A stretch of DNA of 64,000 nucleotides from Acarospora socialis (taxonomy: Eukaryota; Ascomycota; Lecanoromycetes; Acarosporales; Acarosporaceae), in NCBI GenBank assembly GCA_025617375.2, contig JAMYGW020000003.1, positions 620,001 through 684,000 on the forward strand. The letters run 5' to 3'. The notes below the pieces were generated by a model, which saw nothing but the letters and a program-made list of their open reading frames with translations, had not been told where the DNA came from and did no database searches. Each line of letters begins with the position of its first letter. Within the stretch, counting starts at the first letter, position 1. This document shows, one piece after another, positions 46,666 through 59,243 of this stretch. Both the position numbers and the translations under genes were made by a program.

Positions 46666-49600
46666 ATGTCGGGACATCCTCAAGAACCTCATTACGAGGA
46701 CGGTTACGGTCACCCTCCACAGGGGACCGATTCGTATTACCACGACGACCATGATCAGGCTTACTACGATCAGCATCAAGACTACCAGCACCCTCCACAC
46801 GGTGGCGAAGGTTATTATGATGAATCGTAAGCAGACCGCTTTGTAGTTCGGTGAGCCGTACTCACTCGGTGCAGGGGTTACTATAATGCCAATGCCAACA
46901 ACCCTTACCATCAAGATGGAGGCTATTACGATGGCCATCAGCAAGGTTATCAAGATGAGTACTACAATGATCAGTACTACGATCAAGGTATACCTGCTGC
47001 CGGCCAGCAACCTCATTACGGCCAAGGTGGCTACGCGTAAGTCATGCAGTCATGGTCCAACGAGAGTGTGCTAATGATGGAACAGACCGAAGGGCAAGCG
47101 TCGTGGACATGATCCCGAAGAAGACTCTGAGACCTTTAGCGATTTTACTATGAGATCCGATATGGCCCGTGCAGCAGAAATGGACTATTACGGGCGCGGT
47201 GATGAACGGTACAACAGCTACAACGACGGTCAAATGGGCGGCCGCGGATACAGGCCACCATCATCTCAGATCTCTTACGGTGGCAATCGATCGTCGGGCG
47301 CTTCCACTCCAATCTATGGTATGGATTACGGTAATGTTCTGCCTGCTGGTCAACGATCCCGAGAGCCATATCCTGCTTGGACCTCTGACGCTCAGATTCC
47401 ACTGTCCAAGGAAGAGATCGAAGATATCTTTCTCGATCTGACTGCGAAATTTGGCTTCCAGCGCGACAGCATGAGAAACATGTACGATCACTTGATGACA
47501 CTCTTGGATTCCCGGGCGTCGCGCATGACACCAAATCAAGCGCTGCTCTCGTTGCACGCTGACTACATTGGTGGAGATAACGCCAACTACCGGAGATGGT
47601 ACTTTGCCGCTCATCTTGATCTGGACGACGCTGTCGGCTTTGCCAACATGAAGTTGGGCAAGGCTAACCGTAGAACCCGCAAAGCGCGACGAGCAGCGAA
47701 GAAGAAGGCTGATCAGAACCCGCAGAACGAAGAACAAACCTTGGAGTCTCTAGAGGGTGACAACAGCTTGGAAGCTGCTGAATACCGGTGGAAAACTCGA
47801 ATGAATCGAATGTCTCAGCACGACCGTGTACGACAGCTGGCGCTTTTCTTACTCTGTTGGGGTGAAGCCAATCAGGTCCGCTTCATGCCGGAAGCGCTGT
47901 GCTTTATCTTCAAATGCGCAGACGACTACCTTCACTCTCCCGAGTGTCAAAACCGCGTCGAACCAGTTGAAGAGTTCACCTACCTCAACAACATCATCAC
48001 CCCTCTGTATCAGTATTGTAGGGACCAGGGCTACGAGATTCAAGATGGCAAATACGTCCGTCGTGAGAGAGATCACAATAAGGTCATCGGCTATGACGAT
48101 ATCAACCAGCTTTTTTGGTACCCGGAAGGCATTGAGCGCATCGTAATGGAGGACAAATCCCGCATCGTTGATGTGCCACCTGCAGAACGCTTCATGAAGC
48201 TGAAGGATGTCGTCTGGAAAAAAGTCTTCTTCAAGACCTACAAAGAGACGCGGTCGTGGTTTCACATGCTGGTTAATTTCAACCGTATCTGGGTTATTCA
48301 TGTCACCACCTTCTGGTTTTACACCGCATACAACTCGCCTACGCTCTATACTCGCAACTATCAACAACAACTCAACAACCAGCCGACCGCAGCTGCTCAT
48401 TGGTCTGCGGTTGCTCTGGGCGGCACGGTCGCATGTTTGATCATGATATTCGCGACCCTTGCGGAGTGGGCCTACGTACCCCGGCGATGGGCTGGAGCTC
48501 AACATCTCACCAAGCGACTATTTTTCCTCCTTGCCATCTTCGCGATCAATGTTGCTCCTAGCGTGTACATCTTCCTCATCAACCAGGACAACAAAATTGC
48601 TCTCATACTTGCGATCGTACAATGCGTCGTCGCTTTGGCAACCTTCTTCTTCTTCGCCATCATGCCGATCGGAGGGCTGTTCGGAAGCTATCTCACGAAG
48701 AACTCACGCCGCTACGTTGCCAGCCAAACATTTACGGCGAGTTTCCCCCGCCTATCGAACAATGATATGTGGATGTCCTTTGGTCTCTGGGTCCTCGTCT
48801 TCACTGCCAAGCTTGTCGAGTCATACGCTTTCCTGACACTGTCCTTCCGCGATTCGATTCGTATTTTGTCTATCATGAAGATCTCTCGCTGTGCCGGTGA
48901 TGCCATCGTCGGGACGGTTCTCTGTAAGATTCAGCCAAAAATCCTTCTGGGGCTCATGTTTTTCACCGATCTGATCCTCTTCTTCCTCGATACTTACCTG
49001 TGGTACATCATCTGGAACGCCATATTTTCCGTGGCGCGCTCATTCTACCTCGGTGTCTCGATCTGGACTCCGTGGAGGAACATCTTCTCTCGCCTTCCGA
49101 AGCGTATCTACTCCAAAGTTCTTGCAACCACCGACATGGAGATCAAGTATAAGCCAAAGGTCCTCATTTCCCAGATCTGGAATGCTATCGTCATTTCAAT
49201 GTACCGAGAGCATCTGTTGGCAATCGATCACGTGCAGAAGCTTCTCTACCATCAGGTGCCGTCTGAGCAAGAAGGAAAGCGGACTCTGCGAGCCCCTACT
49301 TTCTTCGTTTCTCAAGAAGATCATTCGTTTAAGACCGAGTTCTTTCCGGTTCAGAGTGAGGCAGAACGTCGCATATCCTTTTTCGCGCAATCGCTCTCTA
49401 CTCCGATACCAGAGCCTTTACCGGTCGACAACATGCCAACATTTACTGTCCTCATTCCACACTATGGTGAGAAGATACTGCTCTCTTTGCGGGAAATCAT
49501 TCGTGAAGATGAGCCATACTCTCGAGTCACTCTGTTGGAATACCTCAAGCAATTGCACCCTCACGAGTGGGATTGCTTCGTTAAGGACACCAAGATTCTT

Positions 49601-52586
49601 GCTGACGAAACCTCTCAATTCAACGGCGACTACGAGAAGACTGAGAAAGACACGGCTAAGAGCAAGATCGACGACCTTCCTTTCTATTGCATCGGCTTCA
49701 AGTCTGCTGCTCCGGAATATACTCTGCGAACCCGGATCTGGGCTTCGTTACGGTCCCAGACGCTTTATCGTACGATTTCCGGTTTCATGAATTACAGCCG
49801 CGCTATCAAGCTTCTCTACCGCGTCGAGAATCCAGAGGTTGTACAGATGTTTGGTGGCAACTCTGATAAACTCGAGCGTGAGCTTGAGCGCATGGCTCGC
49901 CGGAAGTTCAAGATTGTTGTTTCCATGCAACGCTACGCTAAGTTTAAAAAGGAGGAAAGGGAGAACACCGAGTTCCTTCTCCGAGCTTACCCTGATCTTC
50001 AGATTGCCTACTTGGACGAAGAACCGCCACTCAACGAAGGCGAAGAACCACGCTTGTACTCCGCTTTGATTGACGGTCACTCCGAACTCATGGAGAACGG
50101 CATGCGCCGTCCTAAGTTCCGCATCCAGCTCTCTGGCAATCCCATCCTCGGAGACGGCAAATCCGACAATCAGAATCATGCCATCGTCTTCTACCGCGGC
50201 GAATACATTCAGCTTATTGATGCTAACCAAGATAACTACCTTGAGGAATGTTTGAAAATCAGAAGTGTTCTCGCAGAGTTCGAAGAGATGACAACGGACA
50301 ATGTCTCGCCATACACTCCTGGCCTTCCTCAGAATAAGTCCAACCCCGTCGCAATTGTTGGAGCTCGCGAGTACATCTTTTCAGAGAACATTGGTATCCT
50401 TGGTGATGTTGCCGCTGGAAAGGAGCAAACGTTCGGTACTCTCTTCGCTCGTACTCTGGCTCAGATTGGTGGAAAGTTGCACTACGGCCATCCTGACTTC
50501 CTTAACGGTATCTTTATGACCACTCGTGGCGGTGTTTCCAAAGCTCAAAAGGGTCTACATCTGAACGAGGATATCTACGCTGGTATGAATGCTTTACTTC
50601 GGGGCGGACGCATCAAACATTGCGAGTACTATCAATGTGGAAAGGGTCGCGATCTGGGCTTCGGTTCTATCTTGAACTTCACAACGAAAATCGGGACCGG
50701 TATGGGCGAGCAGATGTTGTCTCGTGAATACTATTACCTTGGCACGCAACTCCCATTGGACCGGTTCCTCTCCTTCTACTACGCCCATCCTGGGTTCCAC
50801 ATCAACAACCTGTTCATTATTTTGTCCGTCCAGCTGTTCATGATCTGCGTTATCAACTTGGGTGCGTTGCGGCATGAAACGATCATCTGTAAGTACGACA
50901 GGAACGTGCCGATTACGGATCCTATGAAGCCCACGGGTTGCGCAAACCTTGCACCCGTCCTTGATTGGGTGACTCGTTGCACGGCTTCCATATGCATCGT
51001 CTTCTTCATCTCGTTCTTGCCCTTGGTCGTGCAAGAGCTCACGGAGCGAGGCTTCTGGCGCGCTGCGACACGTCTGGCCAAGCATTTCGTCTCTCTATCT
51101 CCGCTTTTCGAAGTATTTGTCTGCCAGATTTACGCCAACTCACTTCACCAAGATCTGTCTTTTGGTGGTGCTCGATATATCGGAACCGGACGCGGGTTCG
51201 CCACTGCTCGAATTCCATTCGGCGTCCTTTACTCGCGGTTCGCCGGGCCCTCCATCTATCTAGGTGCTCGGTCTCTGATGATGGTGCTGTTCGCGACAAT
51301 GACCATTTGGGGCGTTTGGGTGCTGTACTTTTGGGTGTCTCTGCTCGCCTTCTGTATTTCGCCCTTCCTCTTCAATCCGCATCAGTTCTCGTGGAATGAT
51401 TTCTTCATCGATTACCGCGATTTCCTCAGATGGCTGTCCCGTGGTAACTCCCGTTCGCACGCTTCCTCGTGGATCGCCTTTTGTCGTCTCTCCCGTACGC
51501 GGATTACCGGCTATAAGCGCAAGGCTCTCGGAGATCCATCGTCCAAGTTGTCGGGTGATGTTCCGCGCGCACACTTCACCAACATATTCTTCAGTGAAAT
51601 CGTTGGGCCGTTGGTGCTGGTTGCGGTTACTCTGATTCCGTATCTGTTTATCAACGCGCAGACGGGTGTCCAGGACAACCCAAAGCCGACCAATTCTCTA
51701 ATCCGTGTTGCGGCGGTTGCGTTTGCTCCCATTGCCATCAATGCTGGTGTTCTTGCTGGTCTGTTTGGTATGGCATGCTGTATGGGTCCGCTTCTGAGCA
51801 TGTGCTGCAAGAAGTTTGGCTCCGTTCTCGCTGCTATCGCACACTGCATCTCAGTCATCATGCTCCTGGCCTTTTTCGAGGTCATGTTCTTCTTGGAAGG
51901 ATGGGTTTTTTCAAAGGCGCTACTTGGCATGATCGCTGTTGTTGCGCTTCAACGTTTCGTCTTCAAGCTGATCATCGCGCTCGCTCTCACAAGGGAGTTC
52001 AAGTCGGATACTTCCAACATTGCATGGTGGACAGGTAAATGGTATGCCATGGGCTGGCACTCGTTCTCGCAGCCCGGCCGTGAGTTCCTTTGCAAGATCA
52101 CCGAGCTGGGCATGTTTGCAGCAGACTTCATCCTCGGTCACTTCTTGCTTTTCCTCATGCTCCCGGTCCTCGCCATTCCCTACATTGACAGATTCCACTC
52201 TGTTATGCTCTTCTGGCTTCGTCCAAGGTATGTCATTGCTCTCTATCCTCCATTGTAATGCATAGACCCAAGTTGCTAACTGTTACAGTCGACAAATCCG
52301 ACCACCAATCTACTCTCTCAAACAGTCCAAACTCCGGAAACGAAGAGTGATACGCTTTGCCATCCTGTACTTCATCATGCTCATCATATTCGTCGCGTTG
52401 CTCGCCGGCCCCATCGTGGCTGGCAAGTTTTTCGGCAAGCTACCGAAAATCCCAATGGACCTCTTGCAGCCTACAGGCCAGAACAACAACGATACGAGCA
52501 ATTCTCAGACCGGTACGGGTTTGCCTGCAGGCGCAGCTGCCGCGACGACGTCGGCATTCTCATTCGGCAGGGCTCGATTGGCCTAA
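46666..52586 (+). CDS. FKS1: 1,3-beta-glucan synthase catalytic subunit Fks1 (GT48)
   Basis: Plasma-membrane enzyme that makes wall beta-1,3-glucan from UDP-glucose, activated by Rho1. Four exons (46666-46826, 46875-47036, 47086-52227, 52289-52586) give 1920 residues. The N-terminal 130 are Tyr/Gly/Gln/His-rich, followed by the Fks1 N-terminal domain ([40 protein letters not shown]), a first set of membrane helices, the cytosolic GT48 core ([59 protein letters not shown]) and a second set of helices. The segments matching echinocandin hot spots read FLTLSFRDS (690-698) and DWVTRCTAS (1401-1409), both departing from the common forms; see findings. Confidence 0.97.
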
Positions 52587-53124
52587 GACAAGAACTTCTC
52601 CAGAGCTCCATGGTTAGCTTCGCAGTGTACAACAACCTTTGGGGCACCACACAAGCACGTTTGGTGCTTCGGCGGATATAATGATTACATCAACCTCAGC
52701 GTGACGGTCTCTTGATCTTCTTTGTTTCGGGGTTATGGACAGGGAATAGACACTGCCTTTGATTCTTTCCTATCGCTCTACACAACGGATCCCCTAGCCC
52801 TTCGACTTTGTATCATAAAGGTTCGAAAGCATGGGGCTTTTAATGGATATCTCAAAGCGCCGACGGATGGCGCTGTACCTTGCACATTTCCAGGCCGGAA
52901 GAGCCATTCTTTGTACATGACATCATTTGATGAATAGTAGTTCTAAGATTACACGCCGTTATATTACTTGTACCTTAACACCAGTCACAGTAGAAAATTC
53001 ACTTTTCAATGTAGTGAGGAGGGGAAGACGTTTCAAGATATTACTAAGCGTGAAATCGCGTTAGCTTACCTACCCAGGATGCCCCGTCTCTAATGACCCG
53101 AAGCTTCTATGTGTTCATGGACCG
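52587..53124. other. Intergenic region FKS1 - LCB1
   Basis: About 540 bp, likely the FKS1 3' UTR and the LCB1 promoter. No gene or repeat is visible. Confidence 0.4.
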
Positions 53125-54879
53125 ATGGAGCTGCATGATGCTGGAAATGGGCTCCTCCATTTCTTAAAAGAATTGTCAATCTACTTTCAGAAGCTTCCCG
53201 GTTCCGCCATCTTTCTTCGATACGTCAATTCAAGCTACCAGAATGACCCCATCCGGTCTGCGGTGGAGCTGTTTCTTTTCCTCTTCGCCGTGAGGTACCT
53301 ACTTGCGCCCAAGTATTCGACTCAGAAGCAGAATTATGTCACACTCTCGGATGAGGTGCGCAGGGGCTCGTGAAGGCGACGGTGATCGTAGGCTGACAAC
53401 GACGGAAGGAAATCGATGAGCTGGTCGAGGACTGGACCCCCGAACCATTGGTGGCGCCCCAGACAAGTTTCGAGGAGGCAGAGAATGAGAAGAGGCCAAT
53501 CATAGTGGGGTAGGAAGTTCATATGAACGGCATTGTCGACTCCTGCTGAAAGACTGTTCGCAGTGCTACGGGCCCAAAGTCAAAGCTCTCGAATGGCAAG
53601 ACCGTTGTGAATCTGGCATCTTACAACTTCTACAACTTCGTCGCAAACGAGACGGTCAAGGAGAAAGCCATTCAGACTTTGCGCACGTACGGTGTGGGGC
53701 CTTGCGGTCCACCAGGGTTCTACGGAACGCAAGATGTACACATGAAGACCGAGGCCGATATCGCCGCCCATCTCGGTACTCCAGCATGCATCGTGTATGC
53801 ACAGGCATTTTCGACCATATCAAGTGTGATTCCGGCATTCTCGAAAAGAGGGGATATCATTGTCGCCGACAAGGCAGTCAATTATGCGATCCGAAAAGGC
53901 ATCCAGATTTCGAGGAGTACGGTACGCTGGTACGAGCACAATGACATGGCCGATCTCCAGAGAGTGCTGGAAAGGGTTATCAAAGAGCAAGCGAAAAAGC
54001 CGCTGACTAGGAGATTCATCGTCACGGAAGGGATCTTTGAGAACGTCGGAGACGTTGTGGATCTGCCGAAGATAGTGAGTGTCTAAATGCTTCCCTTCTC
54101 ACCAGAGCTGAGCTAACGGTGGTGATTTTAGATCGAGCAGAAATTACGGTACAAGTTCCGGCTGGTACTAGACGAGACATGGTCGTTCGGAGTCTTGGGA
54201 AGGACCGGTCGTGGTGTCACGGAACAGCAGAACGTCGACGCAGTCGAGGTCGACATGATCGTCGGTTCCCTGGCGGGGCCGCTATGTGCCGGCGGCGGTT
54301 TTTGCGCCGGGTCGGATGAGATCGTTGAGCATCAGCGGATCTCAGCGGCCGCGTATACGTTCTCGGCCGCCTTACCAGCCATGCTCGCGACCACCGCGAG
54401 CGAGACGCTGGCAATGCTGCAGACGAATCCAGACATCATCAACCAGGTGCGGGAGAATATCAAGACGATGTGGACCCAGCTGGATCCGCGGAGCGAGTGG
54501 GTGCGGTGCACCAGCTCCGTGGACAATCCGATCATGCTCCTTGTGTTCAAACCCGAAGTGGTGGCCTCGAAGCGTCTCAACATTGAGGATCAGACTCAAA
54601 TGTTACAGGACATCGTGGACGAGGTAGACTCCGTCTTTTGCGAGCCCACCATAGCAAATGGAGCGCTGACTGCCACTTCAGACACTCGCAAACGGGGTCC
54701 TGATCACCCGGCTCAAAAGCATGCCGCGAGCCGTATACGGACCCTCGAAGGATGAAGGGTGGACGCTACAACCAGCGCTCAAAGTATGCCTCACCACTGG
54801 GCTCTCACGGAAGGAGGTCGAGAGGGCGGGGACGACGATCCGGCACGCCATCACCAAGATCGTCAGCAGGCGGCGGTGA
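53125..54879 (+). CDS. LCB1: Serine palmitoyltransferase subunit Lcb1
   Basis: Endoplasmic-reticulum subunit that with Lcb2 condenses serine and palmitoyl-CoA, the first step of sphingolipid synthesis. Five exons (53125-53355, 53409-53509, 53564-54074, 54132-54623, 54682-54879) give 510 residues. A membrane-anchoring N-terminus (SAVELFLFLFAVRYLL) is followed by the alpha-oxoamine-synthase fold: NLASYNFYNFVANE, YGVGPCGPPGFYGTQDVHMK, ADKAVNYAIRKGIQISRST and RLVLDETWSFGVLGRTGRGV. The PLP-binding lysine found in Lcb2 is absent, as expected for Lcb1. Start Met 53125 gives a leader of normal length. Confidence 0.96.
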
Positions 54880-56974
54880 AGCACCACCACCTGACCGTTT
54901 GGAAACCTCTTACTCCTCCGTCTCTTTCGGCAACGTTTAGAAGGTCGCCGGTGGGATTATCATGTATGCTTAGTTGTACGTGCTTCAGTGCTCGGTCATG
55001 GTGTACGTAGAGCCTTATTACATAGAGTAAGGGTAGAAGGTCTCGTTGAAATTCCCAATCTAGGACCCCGTGGTTAGTGTGTCACGACCGCTCGGAATGA
55101 CCTTATTCTAGGTATCGTAACCTGGGCCCATCTCAAGTCTGGTGCAGGGCCATTTGAGCGGGCTTCTGGTTCTACCACCCAGTGTTCCACAAGGTACGAG
55201 CACTACGAGATATGCCCAACAGAAAGGACACGCACATGTCGTCGGAGTTCATCCGGACAACACATCACCTCACCTAAGGTAGGTATGTCGTTTGTATGTG
55301 TACCCGAGAACAGCCCAACAAGTCCGCATTGAGCAATCATGTCTGCAACCAACAAGATTATTACCGCGTCGAGCAACTTACCCACCTAGTCGCCGAGACG
55401 TTCCGGCACCTTATGTGGGTAAGATGCCTACCTTGGAACAGTTCGAAAGCATTGGGTGGGAATCTGTTGACTTTCATTTAGGGTGTACTGCTGCAGCACC
55501 CTCGCAGTAAGGTAGGCCAGGAACGAAGCGCGCACACAGGATCGAACAGTGACATTTGGCGTCTGATTGGCCATCCATATGCACAAATGTTGGACGATTG
55601 GACGATCTTAATAGAAGCCTACCTACAGCAGGTACTGCGTAAGAAGTAAGTATAAATCCACTCCTTAAGGTGAGTAGATTACGGAGTAGTTGAACAAGAT
55701 TAATCAAGTGCTGAGCTGTTTGATGTGCAGATGCAGGCCCAGGTGTTGGATGCAAATCGTGACCTCCAATCAATTCGGTCATTATATACTGTGTACAAGT
55801 TACTTGGTGAACGCGCGCGTCATCGTCTGGCCTAGGAGAAGTAGATTGCTGCCGGCTTTTCTCTTTGTTGGCACCGAACGGGATCGGTCCCAACACGCCG
55901 CCTTACCTTACGCCGCTAAGCTGCATGTTCAGCTGGCAGCTGTAAGGTACCGTGGAGTACCGTGGAGGGTTCCCAACCCACCAACTATATATGACAACAT
56001 TATGTGTAAATGGGTGAGGTTGAGAGAGAGCGGCTCCTTTCTCAACTCGACCTTCTCGGGCGCCAGGTTGGGTACTTTGTACTCGACCTGAGCCATCGCC
56101 TTACTATGAGTACTCGTACTCGTACCTACCTAGAGTATGAGTAAGATACTTTACATACAACACTCCGGACTGACTGAGAGAGTACCTTGGGTATATTTCT
56201 ACGCATCGATTATAAATACCTTACCTACCTTACCTACACATACCTTCCTTACTGACTCTGCTCCCAAACTCTCCGAAAACGCTCCCTTGTTGCTTTTGCG
56301 CTGAACTACGGAGATAGCCCCTCTGTTCCCGTTCCGTTCTGTTCTGTTTTGGGACGCGCCCTGATTCACATCAACCCACATTCCTTTACGAGTTTCGCAG
56401 CTTACGCACTCGCTCCTCCGTTTCAACTTCAACACACGAAGGTATCAGTCTCTTCCTTCCAGACTCGACTCGGCGTCAGCGACTGCCACTGGTTGTTGTA
56501 CATTCATTCATTCCTCCTATTATCAACTCATCCATCCCTTTTCACTCATTCGGAAGTGCGGTATCCATCTTGCCGCCCCAATTGTCCTAGCACCTTAGGC
56601 GCGCTAGCAACAAAGCATTCCTCGCCGGTGGATTGTTTATCGTGAGTAAAAGTCTAGAGTGAAAGAATTGTTACAGTCATTCATTGTTACGATTGTTCTT
56701 ATTATATATCTTCTCATTATCTGGCTCATTGACCAAATATACAACAACCAACACCAACACTAGCTGCCCCTTGTGCTGCGGCACCCTCATATATACACCG
56801 TGGCCTCCAACATTCGTCGTCTCATCTCTTTGGGTTCCCCTCTTGATCTTGTAATTCGATTTAATCCTTCGTGCCCTTCGCTCACATTGATTCCGCTGGT
56901 CGGACATGCAGTCGCTCCTTACCTAGACAACACAACGTTAACGAATTGGATATCTACCCAAACGCTACGACAAC
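54880..56974. other. Long intergenic region LCB1 - GH17 glucanase
   Basis: About 2.1 kb with no supportable gene. It has one palindrome copy at about 55270 (CACCTAAGGTAGGTATG), a perfect direct repeat TACCGTGGAG x2 near 55949-55968, and GTACTCGTACTCGTACC-type runs near 56110. From 56200 on the plus strand becomes C/T-rich, probably a long leader of the GH17 transcript. Confidence 0.5.
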
Positions 56975-58178
56975 ATGAAGACTGGTCTCTTCGCCCTTGT
57001 GGCCGTGTCGTTGCTGCAGCTCACCGCTTCACAACCTCGTGGTAAGACCAACTGTCGTACTCAACAATGATAACGCTAACCCATCCATCAACACAGGTCA
57101 CCGTCACCAACACCCCGCTCGACAGGTTGTTGTGACCAACATCGACTATGTGACCGAGTACACGGTCGTCACCAAAACGATATACGGAGACGCAGGCCCA
57201 TCGTCCACACCATCAGCGCCAGCGGTTGCACCGGTTGCCTCGAGTTCTGTACCGCCTCCTCCGCCGTCGAGCGCTGCGCCATCATATGCTCCTCCACCAT
57301 CGTATGCGCCCGCACCGGCACCGTCCTCGCCGGCGGGACCCGCGTCGTCTTCGCCATCGGCACCCTCCCAGTCAAATACCCCTAGCAACCCTTCACCCGG
57401 CTCCTTCCCGATGGGCATCACATACAGCCCCTACAAGAAGGACGGCACCTGCAAGAATCAAGATCAGGTCAACAGCGACTTCGAGAAGATCAATGGCTAC
57501 GGCGTCGTCAGGATATACGAGACCAGCTGCAATCAAGTTTCCACGGTCCTCTCGGCGGCCAAGGCCAAGGGCATGAAGCTGTTCGCCGGCATCAACAGCA
57601 TCGAGCAGGTCTCCAGTGATGTTCAGAAGATCATTGATGGCGCCAAAGGCGACTGGAGTTCCGTCGATACCATCGCCATCGGAAACGAGCTGGTGTTCTC
57701 CAAGAAAGCTTCAGCCGATGCCGTTATCAGCGCGATGAATTCTGCCAAGGGTCAGTTGAAGAATGCTGGCTACACCGGACGAGTCGTGACCGTCGACACG
57801 GTTCAAGCCCATCTGGATAACCCCCAGCTCTGTGCCGAGTCCAGTTACTGTGCCGTCAATTGTCACGCCTTCTTTGACCCACACACGGATGCCAGCGGCG
57901 CGGGGAAGTTTGTCATCAGCCAGGCTCAGTCGGTAGCGGTTCAACATACTGGCAAAGACACGGTCATTACAGAGTCCGGGTGGCCTTCGGCGGGTGGGGC
58001 CAACGCCAACGCCGTGCCGTCGCAAGCGAACCAGCAGGCCGCCATCGCCTCGCTGAAGAGCCATTTCTCCGGCTCCCTCATCCTCTTCTCCGCTTTCAAC
58101 GAGCCGTACAAGCAGGACAATGCCGGCACGCACGGGGTGGAAAGGTTTTGGGGCATCTTGGGGGACAGTAGCATGTAA
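56975..58178 (+). CDS. Secreted GH17 beta-1,3-glucanase/transglycosylase (Scw/Btg type)
   Basis: Cell-wall-associated glucanase of family GH17. Two exons (56975-57041, 57097-58178) give 382 residues. It has a signal peptide (MKTGLFALVAVSLLQLTASQ), then a motif-like segment VVVTNIDYVTEYTVVTKT seen in many fungal wall proteins and a Pro/Ser/Ala-rich spacer. The catalytic domain starts at GSFPMGITYSPYKKDGTCK. The acid/base Glu220 lies in AIGNELVFSK and the nucleophile Glu315 in VITESGWPSAG. No GPI signal is visible at the C-terminus, so it is probably secreted or covalently linked like Scw4/Scw10. The 55-nt intron falls just after the signal peptide. Confidence 0.94.
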
Positions 58179-59243
58179 CGACTCTCAACCGACGTAACCA
58201 CCGTCTCCTAGAATCGTCCTAGAATCGAACACGCTCTTCTCTCATCATCGCCCATCTGGAGCGCTCTTTACGTTGACGGAAAACGCCAATGGTTGCGTGA
58301 TGATCTGACTTAGAGTCTTCCCTTCGCCAGCCTTAGCAACGTGACACGAATCAACGAGCGTCTTAGACCATCTGCGATGGATCTCAGGTGAGAGGGGCGG
58401 CGGCGGCGTTGTCGAAGTTCAAGAATATCATATATCTTCTCTTTGGGTGTCCGTGGGCACCGGGTTTTCACTGTACATATATGCCATATACTTCACCATT
58501 ATACAATCTATTTTTGGATACAAAATATCCGAGTTGTTCAATGAGTACTGCTTGCTGTTGACTCTTTCCGTATGGGGTTAATCTATCTTCCATATCTGCC
58601 ATCCTATCGCGTGTCCCTTCCAGCGGCCAGTAAACCTGCTGACGCCGCCCTGAGTAGACCTTCTGAGCAGAGAGACCCTAGACCCCCTTAGATGTCCACT
58701 GTGTGCTGTCTGCCTGTACTGCCCGAGACCCTACTCCCAAAGTCAATATACTCGTGGCCAATCCATTCCGCCTGCCGAAACCGTTACTCTCACCGCCGGC
58801 AGCCTCACCGGATTGCCCTTGTCCCACAGATCGTCGGCGTCCTGACGGGAAAATCATCCGCATGCACGGTCGGTGGAGGCGGGGACACCGTTACCACACA
58901 TGGGATCAGCCATCGGTGCTCTATCGAGACGGGAGCCAGCTCCTAACGGGCTGCGCCTAAAGGCATGTTCTCACGTGGAACCGGAATGCCGTCAAGGCAA
59001 ATCACATGAACTTCTGAACGACCGAGGGACTAGCGTACATCTTTAGCATGACATACGCCACTGTTGATACATTTTGCTCAGAAATGCGGCTTGCTGTCAT
59101 CACGCTATCCCGTGTACGGCGCCGTAACTCCGTGCTAGAGACACATATACTCGTCGCCGGCATCCAAACGCCAGGCTGCAATACACCCCGGACCGTACTG
59201 TACAAGGCAGAAAGATCACGATATCGACAGCAGCAGACCGCAA
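58179..59243. other. Convergent intergenic region GH17 / LDB17
   Basis: About 1.1 kb between two gene ends. The segment 58690-58950 stays open in two frames for about 85 codons and looks less random than its surroundings, but I recognise no family and no consistent start or splice pattern. Confidence 0.4.

Noticed and set aside
47849-48505. Minus-strand open frame of 218 codons, and several others inside FKS1
   Set aside because: These are shadows of the long FKS1 exon caused by its codon bias.
58690-58950. Two overlapping open frames of about 85 codons as a small gene
   Set aside because: No recognised family, no clear start context or splice signals, and it lies between two gene ends.
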